Assembly (NCBI GenBank): GCA_043763625.1 | Contig: JAYULL010000061.1 | Location: forward strand, 124,001 to 188,000 | DNA from: Rubrolithibacter sp043763625 | Lineage (GTDB): Bacteria; Bacteroidota; Bacteroidia; Sphingobacteriales; Sphingobacteriaceae | Reading direction: 5' to 3' | DNA: 64,000 nt | Part shown: in pieces, positions 34,663-43,273 of the stretch | Layout of the letters: each line of letters begins with the position of its first letter | Numbering within the stretch: position 1 is the first letter of the stretch | Notes under the pieces: generated by a model | The model's input: only the letters and a program-made list of their open reading frames with translations | Databases searched by the model: none | What the model was told of the DNA's origin: nothing | Position numbers and translations under genes: made by a program

Positions 34663-35388
34663 ATGAATTATTTCAATAACAGAATAAAACTGATATTAAC
34701 CGGCATTACCTTACTTACTTCAGTCGCGACGATTTCCGGATGCTTAAAAAAGCAAGATAATATAGAACCTACGCCGATCGCTGTTGCTTATTTAATAAAT
34801 GCGGCTCCAAAAAGTGACTCAGTAAAATATTACGTCAACAATAAAATTGCTAACGATGTTGATGAGCTCAAACGTATAAAGATATTAAGGTACACAAGTA
34901 AAACTCAAAATTTCGGTTTGACTGAAGGGAGTCACGAACTCTCGCTGAGTAAGTATAATGATACTACTAAATATATAAGAAAATCTTTTTCTTTTTTGAG
35001 GGATAAATTTTACACAATTTTTGTTGTTCCCACAGAAACGTCAGTCGAATTCATTCAAAGAGAAGAATTTACCTCAGTACCGAGCGCAGGAAGAATGAAG
35101 ATTAGGTTTGCGAATTTTTTATACGGTTCACCTAACCTCAACCTTCATATAAAAAATGTGGGAAACGCTTTTCAGGATGTGGAGTTTAAAGAGGTTACTT
35201 CTTTTATAGAACTTACTCCAAACAATCTAAATTTTCAAATCAAGAATTCCACAGACACTACTCAGATAAAACTTGATCAAACTATGGGAACGTTTGAAGC
35301 CGGAAAATCCTACACTATAATTACCGGGGGAAACTGGAACACAAGCTCCGGAGTTGCCATTCCTGCTATGTGGAAAATAATTTATTAA
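34663..35388 (+). CDS. DUF4397 lipoprotein
   Basis: A 241-residue lipoprotein. A hydrophobic signal is followed by lipobox TISGC, so the mature protein starts at Cys27 and lacks a retention Asp at +2. The start of the mature part (VAYLINAAPKSDSVKYYVNN) and MKIRFANFLYGSPNLNLHI match DUF4397, beta-sandwich modules common in Bacteroidota surface lipoproteins. One module is complete and the second may be partial. It has a strong terminator 16 bases after the stop. Confidence 0.85.
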   Translation: MNYFNNRIKLILTGITLLTSVATISGCLKKQDNIEPTPIAVAYLINAAPKSDSVKYYVNNKIANDVDELKRIKILRYTSKTQNFGLTEGSHELSLSKYNDTTKYIRKSFSFLRDKFYTIFVVPTETSVEFIQREEFTSVPSAGRMKIRFANFLYGSPNLNLHIKNVGNAFQDVEFKEVTSFIELTPNNLNFQIKNSTDTTQIKLDQTMGTFEAGKSYTIITGGNWNTSSGVAIPAMWKIIY

Positions 35389-35404
35389 ACTTCTCGATAT
35401 ATAA

Positions 35405-35438
35405 GCAAAGCCCCTCACCTTTCGATGAGGGGCTTTGC
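35405..35438 (+). terminator. strong intrinsic terminator after the DUF4397 gene
   Basis: A 13-base perfect stem GCAAAGCCCCTCA (35405-35417) / TGAGGGGCTTTGC (35426-35438), loop 8, followed by TTTG. Confidence 0.85.
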
Positions 35439-35817
35439 TTTGATTAAAACAAATTCCGCATTTCAAAAGTAATTACTATTTTCTACATTTATTACTTAAG
35501 AAAATTTGTAACGACAATGTTATAATTTATTTAACACCTCTTTAAATTGATTACTTACTAAAATAAAATTAATTGTAGTACTTAAATCACTACCTCTCTT
35601 AGGCACCAATGAGTCATCTATATGGCCCGGTTAAGTTTAAACTAAATTTCGCAGCCGAACGAAAAGACCCTGAAAGATTATTTGGATACACTAAATTCTA
35701 TCGTCTGACCTAGGCGAAAATTGAAGCCTAATTCAACATTTCAAGTTCATTTATGGTTATAATACAATTAACCGGTCAAAAAAACGTATATATTTAACGA
35801 CTGAACTTTATGAAAAC
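35439..35817. other. AT-rich gap, no convincing gene
   Basis: About 380 bases between the terminator and the small gene at 35818. The only open frame with a plausible ATG is 33 codons (35609-35710, MSHLYGPVKFKLNF...), which has no recognised relative. I see no hairpin or repeat of note. Confidence 0.5.
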
Positions 35818-36099
35818 ATGGAGGAGTTACAATTCAAGATAGGCCCTTTTACTATAAAAGCCGGAAAAACCGAACCCCGAAATAATAATATACCAAGTAA
35901 ATTTATCAATACATTTAATGAAAAGCTTAGCTCTGTACAGCCACTTGTATACAATTTAACTATCAATGGAAACGGACGTTTTTACTATTCGCCGGGATTA
36001 AACTTTGTTGCCATATATTTTTTAGGCGAATTTCACATTGCCGACCAACTCACTCCTTACCTAACCGACTTGAAAAACGCGATAGAAACCCTGTCCTGA
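35818..36099 (+). CDS. small hypothetical protein
   Basis: A 93-residue soluble protein with alternating strands (LQFKIGPFTIKAGK, then LVYNLTINGNGRFYYSPGLNFVAIYFL) and a terminal helix (LTDLKNAIETLS). No signal peptide, metal site or known family. It stands alone, 40 bases ahead of the ABC-F gene, whose own promoter starts right after its stop, so they are probably separate transcripts. Confidence 0.55.
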   Translation: MEELQFKIGPFTIKAGKTEPRNNNIPSKFINTFNEKLSSVQPLVYNLTINGNGRFYYSPGLNFVAIYFLGEFHIADQLTPYLTDLKNAIETLS

Positions 36100-36102
36100 A
36101 CT

Positions 36103-36135
36103 TCTGCTCTAATTAACCGGAGTTTCGTAGCTTTG
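36103..36135 (+). promoter_or_regulatory. promoter of the ABC-F gene
   Basis: TAGCTTTG (36128-36135) fits the -7 consensus TAnnTTTG exactly. TCTG (36103-36106), one mismatch to TTTG, lies 21 bases upstream at the -33 position. The GTG start is only 5 bases beyond the -7 box, so the mRNA would be leaderless or nearly so. Confidence 0.5.
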
Positions 36136-36139
36136 CGGC

Positions 36140-38056
36140 GTGATCGCGATTAACGACTTAACCTTTGAGATAGGTGCAAGAGCACTGTACGACGAAGCCA
36201 ACTGGCACATTAAACCTGGAGAAAAAACAGGACTTATAGGTGCAAACGGCACCGGGAAAACTACTCTTCTGAAACTTATTGTAGGACAATATACTCCAAC
36301 ATCAGGATCAATATCGAAAGCAAAAGAATTAAAGATCGGCTATTTAAACCAAGATTTACTTTCTTATCAGTCAGATAAAAGTATTTTGCATGTGGCGATG
36401 GAGGCCTTTGAAAGGCAAAATCAATTGCATACAGAAATAGAGATTTTGCTTAAGAAGCTCGAAACAGATCATTCGGAGGATGTATTACATAAACTAAGCG
36501 ATAAACAGCATGAGTTCGAAGCATTAGACGGATACAGCATAGAATATAGAGCTCATGAAATTTTAGCAGGGTTGGGTTTTAGCGACGACGATCAACAGCG
36601 CTCTTTAGGTGAATTCTCCGGGGGGTGGCGAATGAGAGTAATGCTTGCTAAAATTTTACTTCAAGCCCCGGATATTCTACTTCTTGATGAACCTACAAAC
36701 CACCTGGATCTTCCTTCAATTAAATGGCTCGAAACTTATTTACAAGCTTTTGAAGGCGCGATAGTTATTGTTTCGCACGACCGTTATTTCCTAGACAGGG
36801 TTGTAAACAGGATCGTCGAGTGCCGCAAGGGGAAGTTGACGGTTTATGCCGGAAATTACAGCTTTTATTTGGAAGAGAAATCTCTAAGAGAAGAGATTCA
36901 AGGCAATCAATTTAAAAACCAACAAGCAAAAATACGGCAAGAAGAACGTTTAATTGAACGCTTCAGAGCAAAAGCGAGTAAAGCAAAGATGGCTCAATCG
37001 CGGATTAAGGCACTTGAGCGCATGGAACGAGTAGACGATGTGGATGATGAAAATCCAACCGTAAATTTCAGTTTCAAATTCAGCAAACAATCCGGCAGAC
37101 ATGTGGTAAGGTTAGAACACCTGCATAAGTCTTATCCCGGGGTCCCTATTCTTGATCAGGCGGTGGGGACGATCGAAAAGGGCGACAAGATTGCATTAAT
37201 CGGCGCTAACGGAAGGGGTAAATCTACTTTACTTAGAATTATTGCAGGCGCCGATAAAAATTACACCGGGCTATGCGAAAAGGGTCACAACGTTACTCAA
37301 ACCTTTTTTGCTCAGCATCAGCTCGAAGCCTTGCATCTGGAAAGTGAAATCATTCGCGAGTTACAAGCCTTTGCTCCTAAACATACCGAAACAGAATTAC
37401 GATCTATCTTGGGATGTTTTCTTTTTACGGGCGATGATGTTTTTAAGAAAATTAAGGTTTTATCAGGAGGAGAAAAATCTAGGGTTGCCTTGGCAAAGGC
37501 ACTTACCGCAGATGCAAACTTTTTGATATTAGATGAACCTACAAACCATTTAGATATTCAATCAGTCAATATCCTTATACAGGCTTTACAGCAATTTGAA
37601 GGCACTTTTATCGTCGTTTCTCACGACAGATATTTGCTTGATAACATTGCCAATAAAATTTGGTTCATTGAAGATCAAAAGATAAAAGAATATCCCGGAA
37701 CCTATGCGGAATACGAAGATTGGTCAGCAAAAAGGCCCGTAATTAATACTCCAAGAATTTCTGTAGCCGTTCCTAAAAAAGAAGAAAAAGTTGTTGAAGT
37801 GAAAGTTGTTGCTGATGACAGAAATAAGCAGTTAAAAAAATTGAATGCTGATCTTGAACAAATGGAGGAAAAAATTACTTTACTTGAAAAAGAAGTAAAA
37901 ACTGCTGAAGCCGAACTTGCCGACGAAACTATTTACAATGACAAAATTAAGGTTGAAGTTGCAAATACTCGGTATAACAAAGCAACAACAGCACTCGAAA
38001 AAGTTCAAACAGAATGGGAAAACCTCGCCGGGAAAATTTTAGAGCTTGAGGCTTGA
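36140..38056 (+). CDS. ABC-F family ATPase (Uup/EttA-like)
   Basis: A 638-residue soluble protein with two ABC domains and no membrane part, starting at GTG 36140. Domain 1 has Walker A GANGTGKTT, signature FSGGWRMR and Walker B LLLDEPTNHLD. A charged linker rich in Arg/Lys (about 250-300) is the P-site interaction motif region. Domain 2 has GANGRGKST, LSGGEKSRVAL and LILDEPTNHLD. The last 75 residues form a coiled coil, as in Uup-like members. ABC-F proteins act on stalled or idle ribosomes. The 3' end overlaps the T9SS plug frame or abuts it. Confidence 0.92.
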   Translation: MIAINDLTFEIGARALYDEANWHIKPGEKTGLIGANGTGKTTLLKLIVGQYTPTSGSISKAKELKIGYLNQDLLSYQSDKSILHVAMEAFERQNQLHTEIEILLKKLETDHSEDVLHKLSDKQHEFEALDGYSIEYRAHEILAGLGFSDDDQQRSLGEFSGGWRMRVMLAKILLQAPDILLLDEPTNHLDLPSIKWLETYLQAFEGAIVIVSHDRYFLDRVVNRIVECRKGKLTVYAGNYSFYLEEKSLREEIQGNQFKNQQAKIRQEERLIERFRAKASKAKMAQSRIKALERMERVDDVDDENPTVNFSFKFSKQSGRHVVRLEHLHKSYPGVPILDQAVGTIEKGDKIALIGANGRGKSTLLRIIAGADKNYTGLCEKGHNVTQTFFAQHQLEALHLESEIIRELQAFAPKHTETELRSILGCFLFTGDDVFKKIKVLSGGEKSRVALAKALTADANFLILDEPTNHLDIQSVNILIQALQQFEGTFIVVSHDRYLLDNIANKIWFIEDQKIKEYPGTYAEYEDWSAKRPVINTPRISVAVPKKEEKVVEVKVVADDRNKQLKKLNADLEQMEEKITLLEKEVKTAEAELADETIYNDKIKVEVANTRYNKATTALEKVQTEWENLAGKILELEA

Positions 38057-38058
38057 TA

Positions 38059-39330
38059 GTGAACGCTTTACTTAAAATGCTTTTTCTTTTCCTGATAGGA
38101 TCTCCCTTGATACTACTCGCTCAGGAAAAAAATTTCGTTTACGAAGATCGAACGTATATCCCTGAAATTAAAACCGTACAATTTTATAATCAAGTAAAAG
38201 AACAATCGCTCCCCGTAATTACTATGGGAACTAACGATGAAGTAATTTTAGAATTTGATGATCTTCGTGCAGGCAGCAAGTATTTTTCCTATACGTTGGA
38301 GCATTGCGATGCAGAATGGAATAGCAGTCGCCTCTCGCCCATCGAATATTTAGACGGGTTCACCGAAGATCGAATAACTGATTATCGATATTCATTTAAC
38401 ACGTTTCAGAAATACACACATTACGAACTTCATTTTCCTAACCTCAGCATTAAACCTAAAATATCGGGAAATTACCTTTTAAAAGTTTACGAAGACGGGG
38501 ATCAGTCCAAGCCGGTTTTAAGTAGAAAACTTTACGTTTTAACGCAAGCAGCAACGATAGGAGTCGAATTAACCGTAGGTTCTGACGTGTCGCGACGAGA
38601 CAAGCAGCAAAAGTTGAACATAGTAATTAATCCGGCGCAGCTCCGCATACAAAATCCTTTTCTTGATATCAGGACTGTTGTTATGCAAAACACTTGTTCT
38701 TCTACCGAACAAATTTTATCTCGACCTACTTTTGTGCGCCAAAACGGATTGATTTATAATGATTTTAAAATTCTAAATTTTGCCGGGGGAAACGAGTTTA
38801 GGAAAGTTGATCTGCGAAGCTTAAGACTTCAGTCTGAGAAAGTATCTCGTATCGATAAGGAATCTTCAAATAAAGTGTATCTTATAGCTGACCCGGACTT
38901 AAGTCGCAATGCCTACTCATTTACTTACGATGAAGACGGGTCGTTTTTTATTAGAAATCAAGACGGACGCGACAGTCGCACAGAAGCTGATTATGCTAAC
39001 GTGTTTTTTACATTAAATTCTTCCCCGCCTAATTCTTCGGGTAATGCGTATATCGTCGGTCGGTTTAATAATTATCGATTAACCGATGAAAATAAGCTCG
39101 ATTATGATGAAAGCCGGAGACAATTTTACGGATCATTGTTTTTAAAGCAAGGTCTTTACGACTATAATTATGTGTGGGTAGAAAAGAATAAAATTCCTGA
39201 TTTTACCGCTTTTAACGGCTCTCATTTCGAATCAGGTAATACCTATCAAGTTTTCGTTTATTATAAAAATCCCGGCGCCCGTTGGGAGGAGCTGGTGGGC
39301 ATTGCCGAAATTAATACCAAACGAAAATAA
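38059..39330 (+). CDS. type IX secretion system plug protein (DUF5103)
   Basis: A 423-residue exported protein. GTG 38059 begins 2 bases after the ABC-F stop and gives a good signal peptide ending LLAQ; TTG at 38053 and ATG at 38077 are alternatives. The sequence (FVYEDRTYIPEIKTVQFY, YTLEHCDAEWNSSRLSPIEYL, then C-terminal QVFVYYKNPGARWEELVG) matches the DUF5103 family. Its members plug the type IX translocon from the periplasmic side in gliding and non-gliding Bacteroidota. This implies the organism exports proteins by type IX secretion. Confidence 0.9.
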   Translation: MNALLKMLFLFLIGSPLILLAQEKNFVYEDRTYIPEIKTVQFYNQVKEQSLPVITMGTNDEVILEFDDLRAGSKYFSYTLEHCDAEWNSSRLSPIEYLDGFTEDRITDYRYSFNTFQKYTHYELHFPNLSIKPKISGNYLLKVYEDGDQSKPVLSRKLYVLTQAATIGVELTVGSDVSRRDKQQKLNIVINPAQLRIQNPFLDIRTVVMQNTCSSTEQILSRPTFVRQNGLIYNDFKILNFAGGNEFRKVDLRSLRLQSEKVSRIDKESSNKVYLIADPDLSRNAYSFTYDEDGSFFIRNQDGRDSRTEADYANVFFTLNSSPPNSSGNAYIVGRFNNYRLTDENKLDYDESRRQFYGSLFLKQGLYDYNYVWVEKNKIPDFTAFNGSHFESGNTYQVFVYYKNPGARWEELVGIAEINTKRK

Positions 39331-39470
39331 CCCTTCCGCCGTTTTTATGCTAACTTTTTTCTATCCTCTCCTGAATTTAAAATAACTTTAACTTAATTTT
39401 TTGTTAATGTTGGGATAAAAAATACCGGTTATTTTCTACCTTCGCACTCAAAAACACCGATTTACGCAAT

Positions 39471-40154
39471 ATGCAGTCTGAAAAATACAAAACCCAAAGT
39501 CTTACTGTTATAAATCGCTGGGCGGTTGCTTGGAATGAGCCCTCGTTCAGAAAAAAGTTCTTAATCGGAATGAGCATTTTTATCTCCTTAATGCCCATTT
39601 ATCCCATTTTTTATCAATACATTCAGCAAAGAAACGGCTTCGCTTTACACGATGTGGTCCTTGAAACCCTCCCGGCTTACGATGTTTCGATAGCAATTTT
39701 TATCGTCACCTGGTTCATAGCGATACTGGGTATTACACGAGCGGTCCAAAACCCCGGTATCTTCATAACCTTTATGTACGGCTTTATTATTTTAAATATT
39801 GCTCGTTTTGTATCTATTACGCTTGTTCCGTTTAATCCGCCCGCTAATCTTATTGCTATCAGTGATCCCATCAGTAATCTTTTTTACGGCAAGCATTTTA
39901 TAACGAAAGATTTATTTTTTTCGGGGCATACCTCTACTATGTTTCTTATCTATCTGTGTTTAAAAAAACCGGCAGAGAAAACACTTGCTTTAGCTTCTGC
40001 CATTTTAATGGGAATTTTTGTTTTGATCCAGCATGTACACTTTACTGTAGATGTAATGTTCGCTCCGATATTTACCTATATGTGTTATGTTCTTTCTGTT
40101 CAAATTGCGAATTCAGGCGACGAGTTAGAAGAAGGCATCGAAGAAATAATATAA
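39471..40154 (+). CDS. PAP2-type phosphatase/lipid phosphotransferase-like membrane protein
   Basis: A 227-residue integral membrane protein with about six helices. The active-site motifs of the PAP2-C/sphingomyelin-synthase-like group are present: FFSGHTSTMF (about 147) and HVHFTVDVMFAP (about 185), with conserved His, His and Asp in facing loops. It probably transfers or removes a phospho-head group at the membrane. The substrate cannot be deduced. It ends 51 bases before the radical SAM gene, with a hairpin between. Confidence 0.82.
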   Translation: MQSEKYKTQSLTVINRWAVAWNEPSFRKKFLIGMSIFISLMPIYPIFYQYIQQRNGFALHDVVLETLPAYDVSIAIFIVTWFIAILGITRAVQNPGIFITFMYGFIILNIARFVSITLVPFNPPANLIAISDPISNLFYGKHFITKDLFFSGHTSTMFLIYLCLKKPAEKTLALASAILMGIFVLIQHVHFTVDVMFAPIFTYMCYVLSVQIANSGDELEEGIEEII

Positions 40155-40172
40155 TAAACTTAACTCCCCTTA

Positions 40173-40201
40173 CTAACTTACTAAAAAAATTAGTAAGTTA
40201 G
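40173..40201. promoter_or_regulatory. perfect hairpin 4 bases before the radical SAM start codon
   Basis: Twelve-base arms CTAACTTACTAA (40173-40184) / TTAGTAAGTTAG (40190-40201) with an all-A loop. The stem ends just before ATG 40206, so it would mask the ribosome-binding region of the radical SAM gene, or mark the end of the PAP2 transcript without a T-run. Confidence 0.6.
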
Positions 40202-40205
40202 GACG

Positions 40206-41456
40206 ATGAATGAGAAAGTTGTCGAGAAGTTGCAAATACTGGCCCAGGCCGCAAAATATGATGTTTCCTGTGCGTCAAGCGGTAGCAACAGAAAAAATAT
40301 CAACGGCGGTTTAGGAAATGCTTCGAACGGAATTTGCCACAGTTATACCGAAGACGGACGCTGCGTATCCCTCCTCAAAATTTTACTTACTAATCATTGT
40401 ATTTTCGATTGTGCATATTGCGTATCCCGCAAAAGCAATGATATAAAACGAGCAGCATTTACCGTTCAGGAGGTGGTTGACCTTACCATAAATTTTTACC
40501 GCAGAAATTATATCGAAGGTTTGTTTTTAAGCTCCGGTATTTTTAAAGACGCTGATTATACGATGGAACGTTTAGTACGAATAGCAAAAAAACTTCGTAC
40601 GGAAGAGCGTTTTAACGGCTATATCCATCTAAAAGCCATTCCGGGTGCAAGTGATGAATTGATGCACGACGCCGGATTATATGCAGATCGTTTAAGTGTG
40701 AATTTGGAATTGCCTACTGAGGCAGGATTGAAATTGTTGGCTCCCGATAAATCGCATAGGGACGTAATTAAACCGATGACGTATCTCAGCAATAAGATTA
40801 AGGAGTATAAGTCTGATAAGAGTTTAGTGAAATACAACTCTTATTTCGCCCCTGCCGGGCAGAGTACCCAAATGGTTATCGGGGCAACGCCGGAATCAGA
40901 TAAAGAAATAATGTACACCGCCGACAATTATTATAAAACTTTCAATTTGAAGCGGGTTTATTATTCCGGATACGTTCCCGTAAGCTCTGATGCACGTTTG
41001 CCCGCTCTCGGCACCGTTCCGCCGATGGCCCGCGAAAATAGGTTATATCAAACCGATTGGCTAATGCGCTTTTATAAATTTGATGTAAAAGAAATTCTAA
41101 ACGATCGAAATCCCCGATTGGACCTAGATATTGATCCCAAATTCAGCTGGGCTCTGCGCAACACTCACGTGTTTCCGGTGAACATTAATACGGCGGAGTA
41201 TGAAATGATATTACGGATTCCCGGAATCGGCGTGGCTTCTGCTAAAAAAATTATCAGCGCAAGAAAATTTGGAGCTTTAGCTGCGGAACAATTAAAGAAA
41301 CTGGGAGTAGCCTTTAACAGGGCGAGGTATTTTATAATATGCAAAAACGACTATATTTTAAAAGATTTTTTGCCTTCGCAGATAAAGCAACTTGTTCTTA
41401 ACGAAAGTCAAAGTAAATATTTAAAAACAGCATCTTCTCAATTCAGCCTTTTTTAG
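40206..41456 (+). CDS. putative DNA modification/repair radical SAM protein
   Basis: A 416-residue radical SAM protein. The [4Fe-4S] motif is Cys65-xxx-Cys69-xx-Cys72 (CIFDCAYC), preceded by SYTEDGRCVSLLKIL. The C-terminus has a helix-hairpin-helix DNA-binding element (LRIPGIGVASAKKIISARKF, about 330-355). This combination defines the family annotated as putative DNA modification/repair radical SAM proteins. The gene is fused by a 1-base overlap (TAGTG) to the TIGR03915 gene, its constant partner, so the two probably form one DNA-repair activity. The chemistry is unknown. Confidence 0.9.
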   Translation: MNEKVVEKLQILAQAAKYDVSCASSGSNRKNINGGLGNASNGICHSYTEDGRCVSLLKILLTNHCIFDCAYCVSRKSNDIKRAAFTVQEVVDLTINFYRRNYIEGLFLSSGIFKDADYTMERLVRIAKKLRTEERFNGYIHLKAIPGASDELMHDAGLYADRLSVNLELPTEAGLKLLAPDKSHRDVIKPMTYLSNKIKEYKSDKSLVKYNSYFAPAGQSTQMVIGATPESDKEIMYTADNYYKTFNLKRVYYSGYVPVSSDARLPALGTVPPMARENRLYQTDWLMRFYKFDVKEILNDRNPRLDLDIDPKFSWALRNTHVFPVNINTAEYEMILRIPGIGVASAKKIISARKFGALAAEQLKKLGVAFNRARYFIICKNDYILKDFLPSQIKQLVLNESQSKYLKTASSQFSLF

Positions 41457-42229
41457 TGATTACTTTAATGTTCGACGGTTCTTTAGAAGGGCTGCTTACG
41501 TCAATTTTTGAAGTTTTTGAACGTAAAACAAAGGATGTAAACCTGGTAGAAGAGTATCGCTATCGACCTTCCGCCTTTGACCGAAATATTGTTATTTCTT
41601 CAAATTCCGAAAAGGCAAATCGAGTTTGGAAAGGCTTGCAAAAAAACATTTCGACATCTGCTTTGCGAGATTTTTACCAATGCTTTCTTTCTGAACAAGA
41701 AGGAATTTCTCAAGTTCTTTTAGATTTTGCCTGCTACGTATTTAATAATCCCGGAAAGGATATAGAACAAAATTTCGGCGATAAGAATGTTTTAAAAGTA
41801 AGTCAAGTAAGCAAGCAAGTATATCGAGAGAAACACCGATTTGAAGCTTTTGTGCGCTTTAAATCAACTTCGGATGATATTTACTTTGCAACCGGGGAGC
41901 CGGATTTTAATATTCTTCCCTTGCTTATTAACCATTTTCAAAAACGTTATGCAGACCAAAAGTGGGTTATTTATGATATGAAGAGAAACTACGGTATCTT
42001 TTACGACCTGTTTTCTGTAACTACTGTTACAATCGATGCCGACGAATTGAAACATAAGTTGAAGAAAGAAAACCAAGCTCTCAGCCAAACTGAAAAAGAG
42101 TTTCAAAAGCTGTGGCAAGTCTATTTTAAGAGTACCAATATCGAATCTCGAAAGAATACAAAACTCCACTTACGGCACGTGCCCAAACGATATTGGAAGT
42201 ATTTGGTGGAGAAACAGGTAGAGTTATAG
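41456..42229 (+). CDS. TIGR03915 family putative DNA repair protein
   Basis: A 257-residue protein starting at GTG 41456, which overlaps the TAG of the radical SAM gene by one base. The GTG is supported by the usual family start (MITLMFDGSLEGLLT). The rest has the uracil-DNA-glycosylase-like pattern reported for this family (VYREKHRFEAFVRFK near 125 and HLRHVPKRYWKYLVEK near the end). It works with the radical SAM protein encoded just upstream. I do not see a nuclease or glycosylase catalytic motif that I can name. Confidence 0.88.
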   Translation: MITLMFDGSLEGLLTSIFEVFERKTKDVNLVEEYRYRPSAFDRNIVISSNSEKANRVWKGLQKNISTSALRDFYQCFLSEQEGISQVLLDFACYVFNNPGKDIEQNFGDKNVLKVSQVSKQVYREKHRFEAFVRFKSTSDDIYFATGEPDFNILPLLINHFQKRYADQKWVIYDMKRNYGIFYDLFSVTTVTIDADELKHKLKKENQALSQTEKEFQKLWQVYFKSTNIESRKNTKLHLRHVPKRYWKYLVEKQVEL

Positions 42230-42391
42230 CATTTCAGCCTTTATCAAATTTTTATTTTTTTCTCGCCGAATACTCTGCGGCAATTGATTTACGTTATCTT
42301 TTGGAAGAGTTTTCAAGGCATCGCCCTCTTTATAAAAAATACAGAAATCGTACTTCTAAATGAAATCCTTTTAGAGATTCAGCCTTTTTAG

Positions 42392-43213
42392 CTAGTCATT
42401 CATATTAATAATTCCCTCATAAGAAAAGGTAATAGGCAATATGATTCTTGATTTAACAGGCTTTCCATTATATACTGCCGGAATCCAAGAATCCTTTTCA
42501 AACTGTTGAAACACCCGAAGGGCTTCCCTATCAAACGGCTCCTCGCTTTTTTTGATAATTGTCAATTCTTCCACTGCGCCGCTTTCTGTAATCCAAAAAG
42601 AAAGTGTCACCTTTCTAGTAAAATTTTTGCTGGTCATAAACTCCCTCGGGAAACGCAAGTTCATTTCTATCTTTTTTCTGAAATTAGCTTTTCCTTCCGG
42701 ATGCAAAGGAGGGTTTTCCGGAACAACAAGCAAAGTATCCGAGCCTGAAATTATAGAATAGAAAGTACTGTCCGGCAGGTGGTATATGAGTTTCTTTAAC
42801 GAATAATTGTATTTAAGTTCCGGAGAACATTGATCGAAGTATGCCCACTCGTTAATCTTTTTCCCGTTGCTGTATTCACCGCTATCAATCAAACAGCCGC
42901 TTTTCTTATTTATCCTATAATTCTTCCATACACCCGTGGCGACATCATTTTTATAACTGCCGGTCGAAGTAAGAATTTTATTTCGGGTAATATGCCACAA
43001 ACTGTCTTTCAAACCGTGTTTATAGAATCCTTCGGTGGTTGTTAAACTAAAAAGATCATACATCTTATAATACCCGTGCTTAGCCTGCTGACTATCCTTC
43101 AAAACTGTGAATTCCATCTTGTGTTTATAATCTTCAATCTTTTTTCTCAGCAATGCCTGAGAAAATGAAGATTTTGTTAACGGCAAAAAAAGGATTAGAA
43201 GTAAGTATTTCAT
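42392..43213 (-). CDS. secreted TonB-C-domain (energy-transducer-like) protein
   Basis: A 273-residue protein with a signal peptide (ending SSFSQ), a middle part with MORN-like repeats (GYYKMYDLF, TEGFYKHGLKDSLW, ATGVWKNYR, DSGEYSNGKKINEW) and a C-terminal TonB_C domain (about 185-268: VTLSFWITESGAVEELTI, WIPAVYNGKPVKSRIILPI). It lacks the N-terminal membrane anchor of true TonB, so it may be a soluble periplasmic relative. Such MORN+TonB_C proteins are frequent in this phylum and of unknown function. It is 60 bases downstream of the alpha-2-macroglobulin gene end. Confidence 0.8.
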   Translation of the reverse strand: MKYLLLILFLPLTKSSFSQALLRKKIEDYKHKMEFTVLKDSQQAKHGYYKMYDLFSLTTTEGFYKHGLKDSLWHITRNKILTSTGSYKNDVATGVWKNYRINKKSGCLIDSGEYSNGKKINEWAYFDQCSPELKYNYSLKKLIYHLPDSTFYSIISGSDTLLVVPENPPLHPEGKANFRKKIEMNLRFPREFMTSKNFTRKVTLSFWITESGAVEELTIIKKSEEPFDREALRVFQQFEKDSWIPAVYNGKPVKSRIILPITFSYEGIINMND

Positions 43214-43273
43214 CGCAAAAAATATGAGAATGATCGTATTAAATGTAAATGTTTCTAACGTTTGGATGCTATG

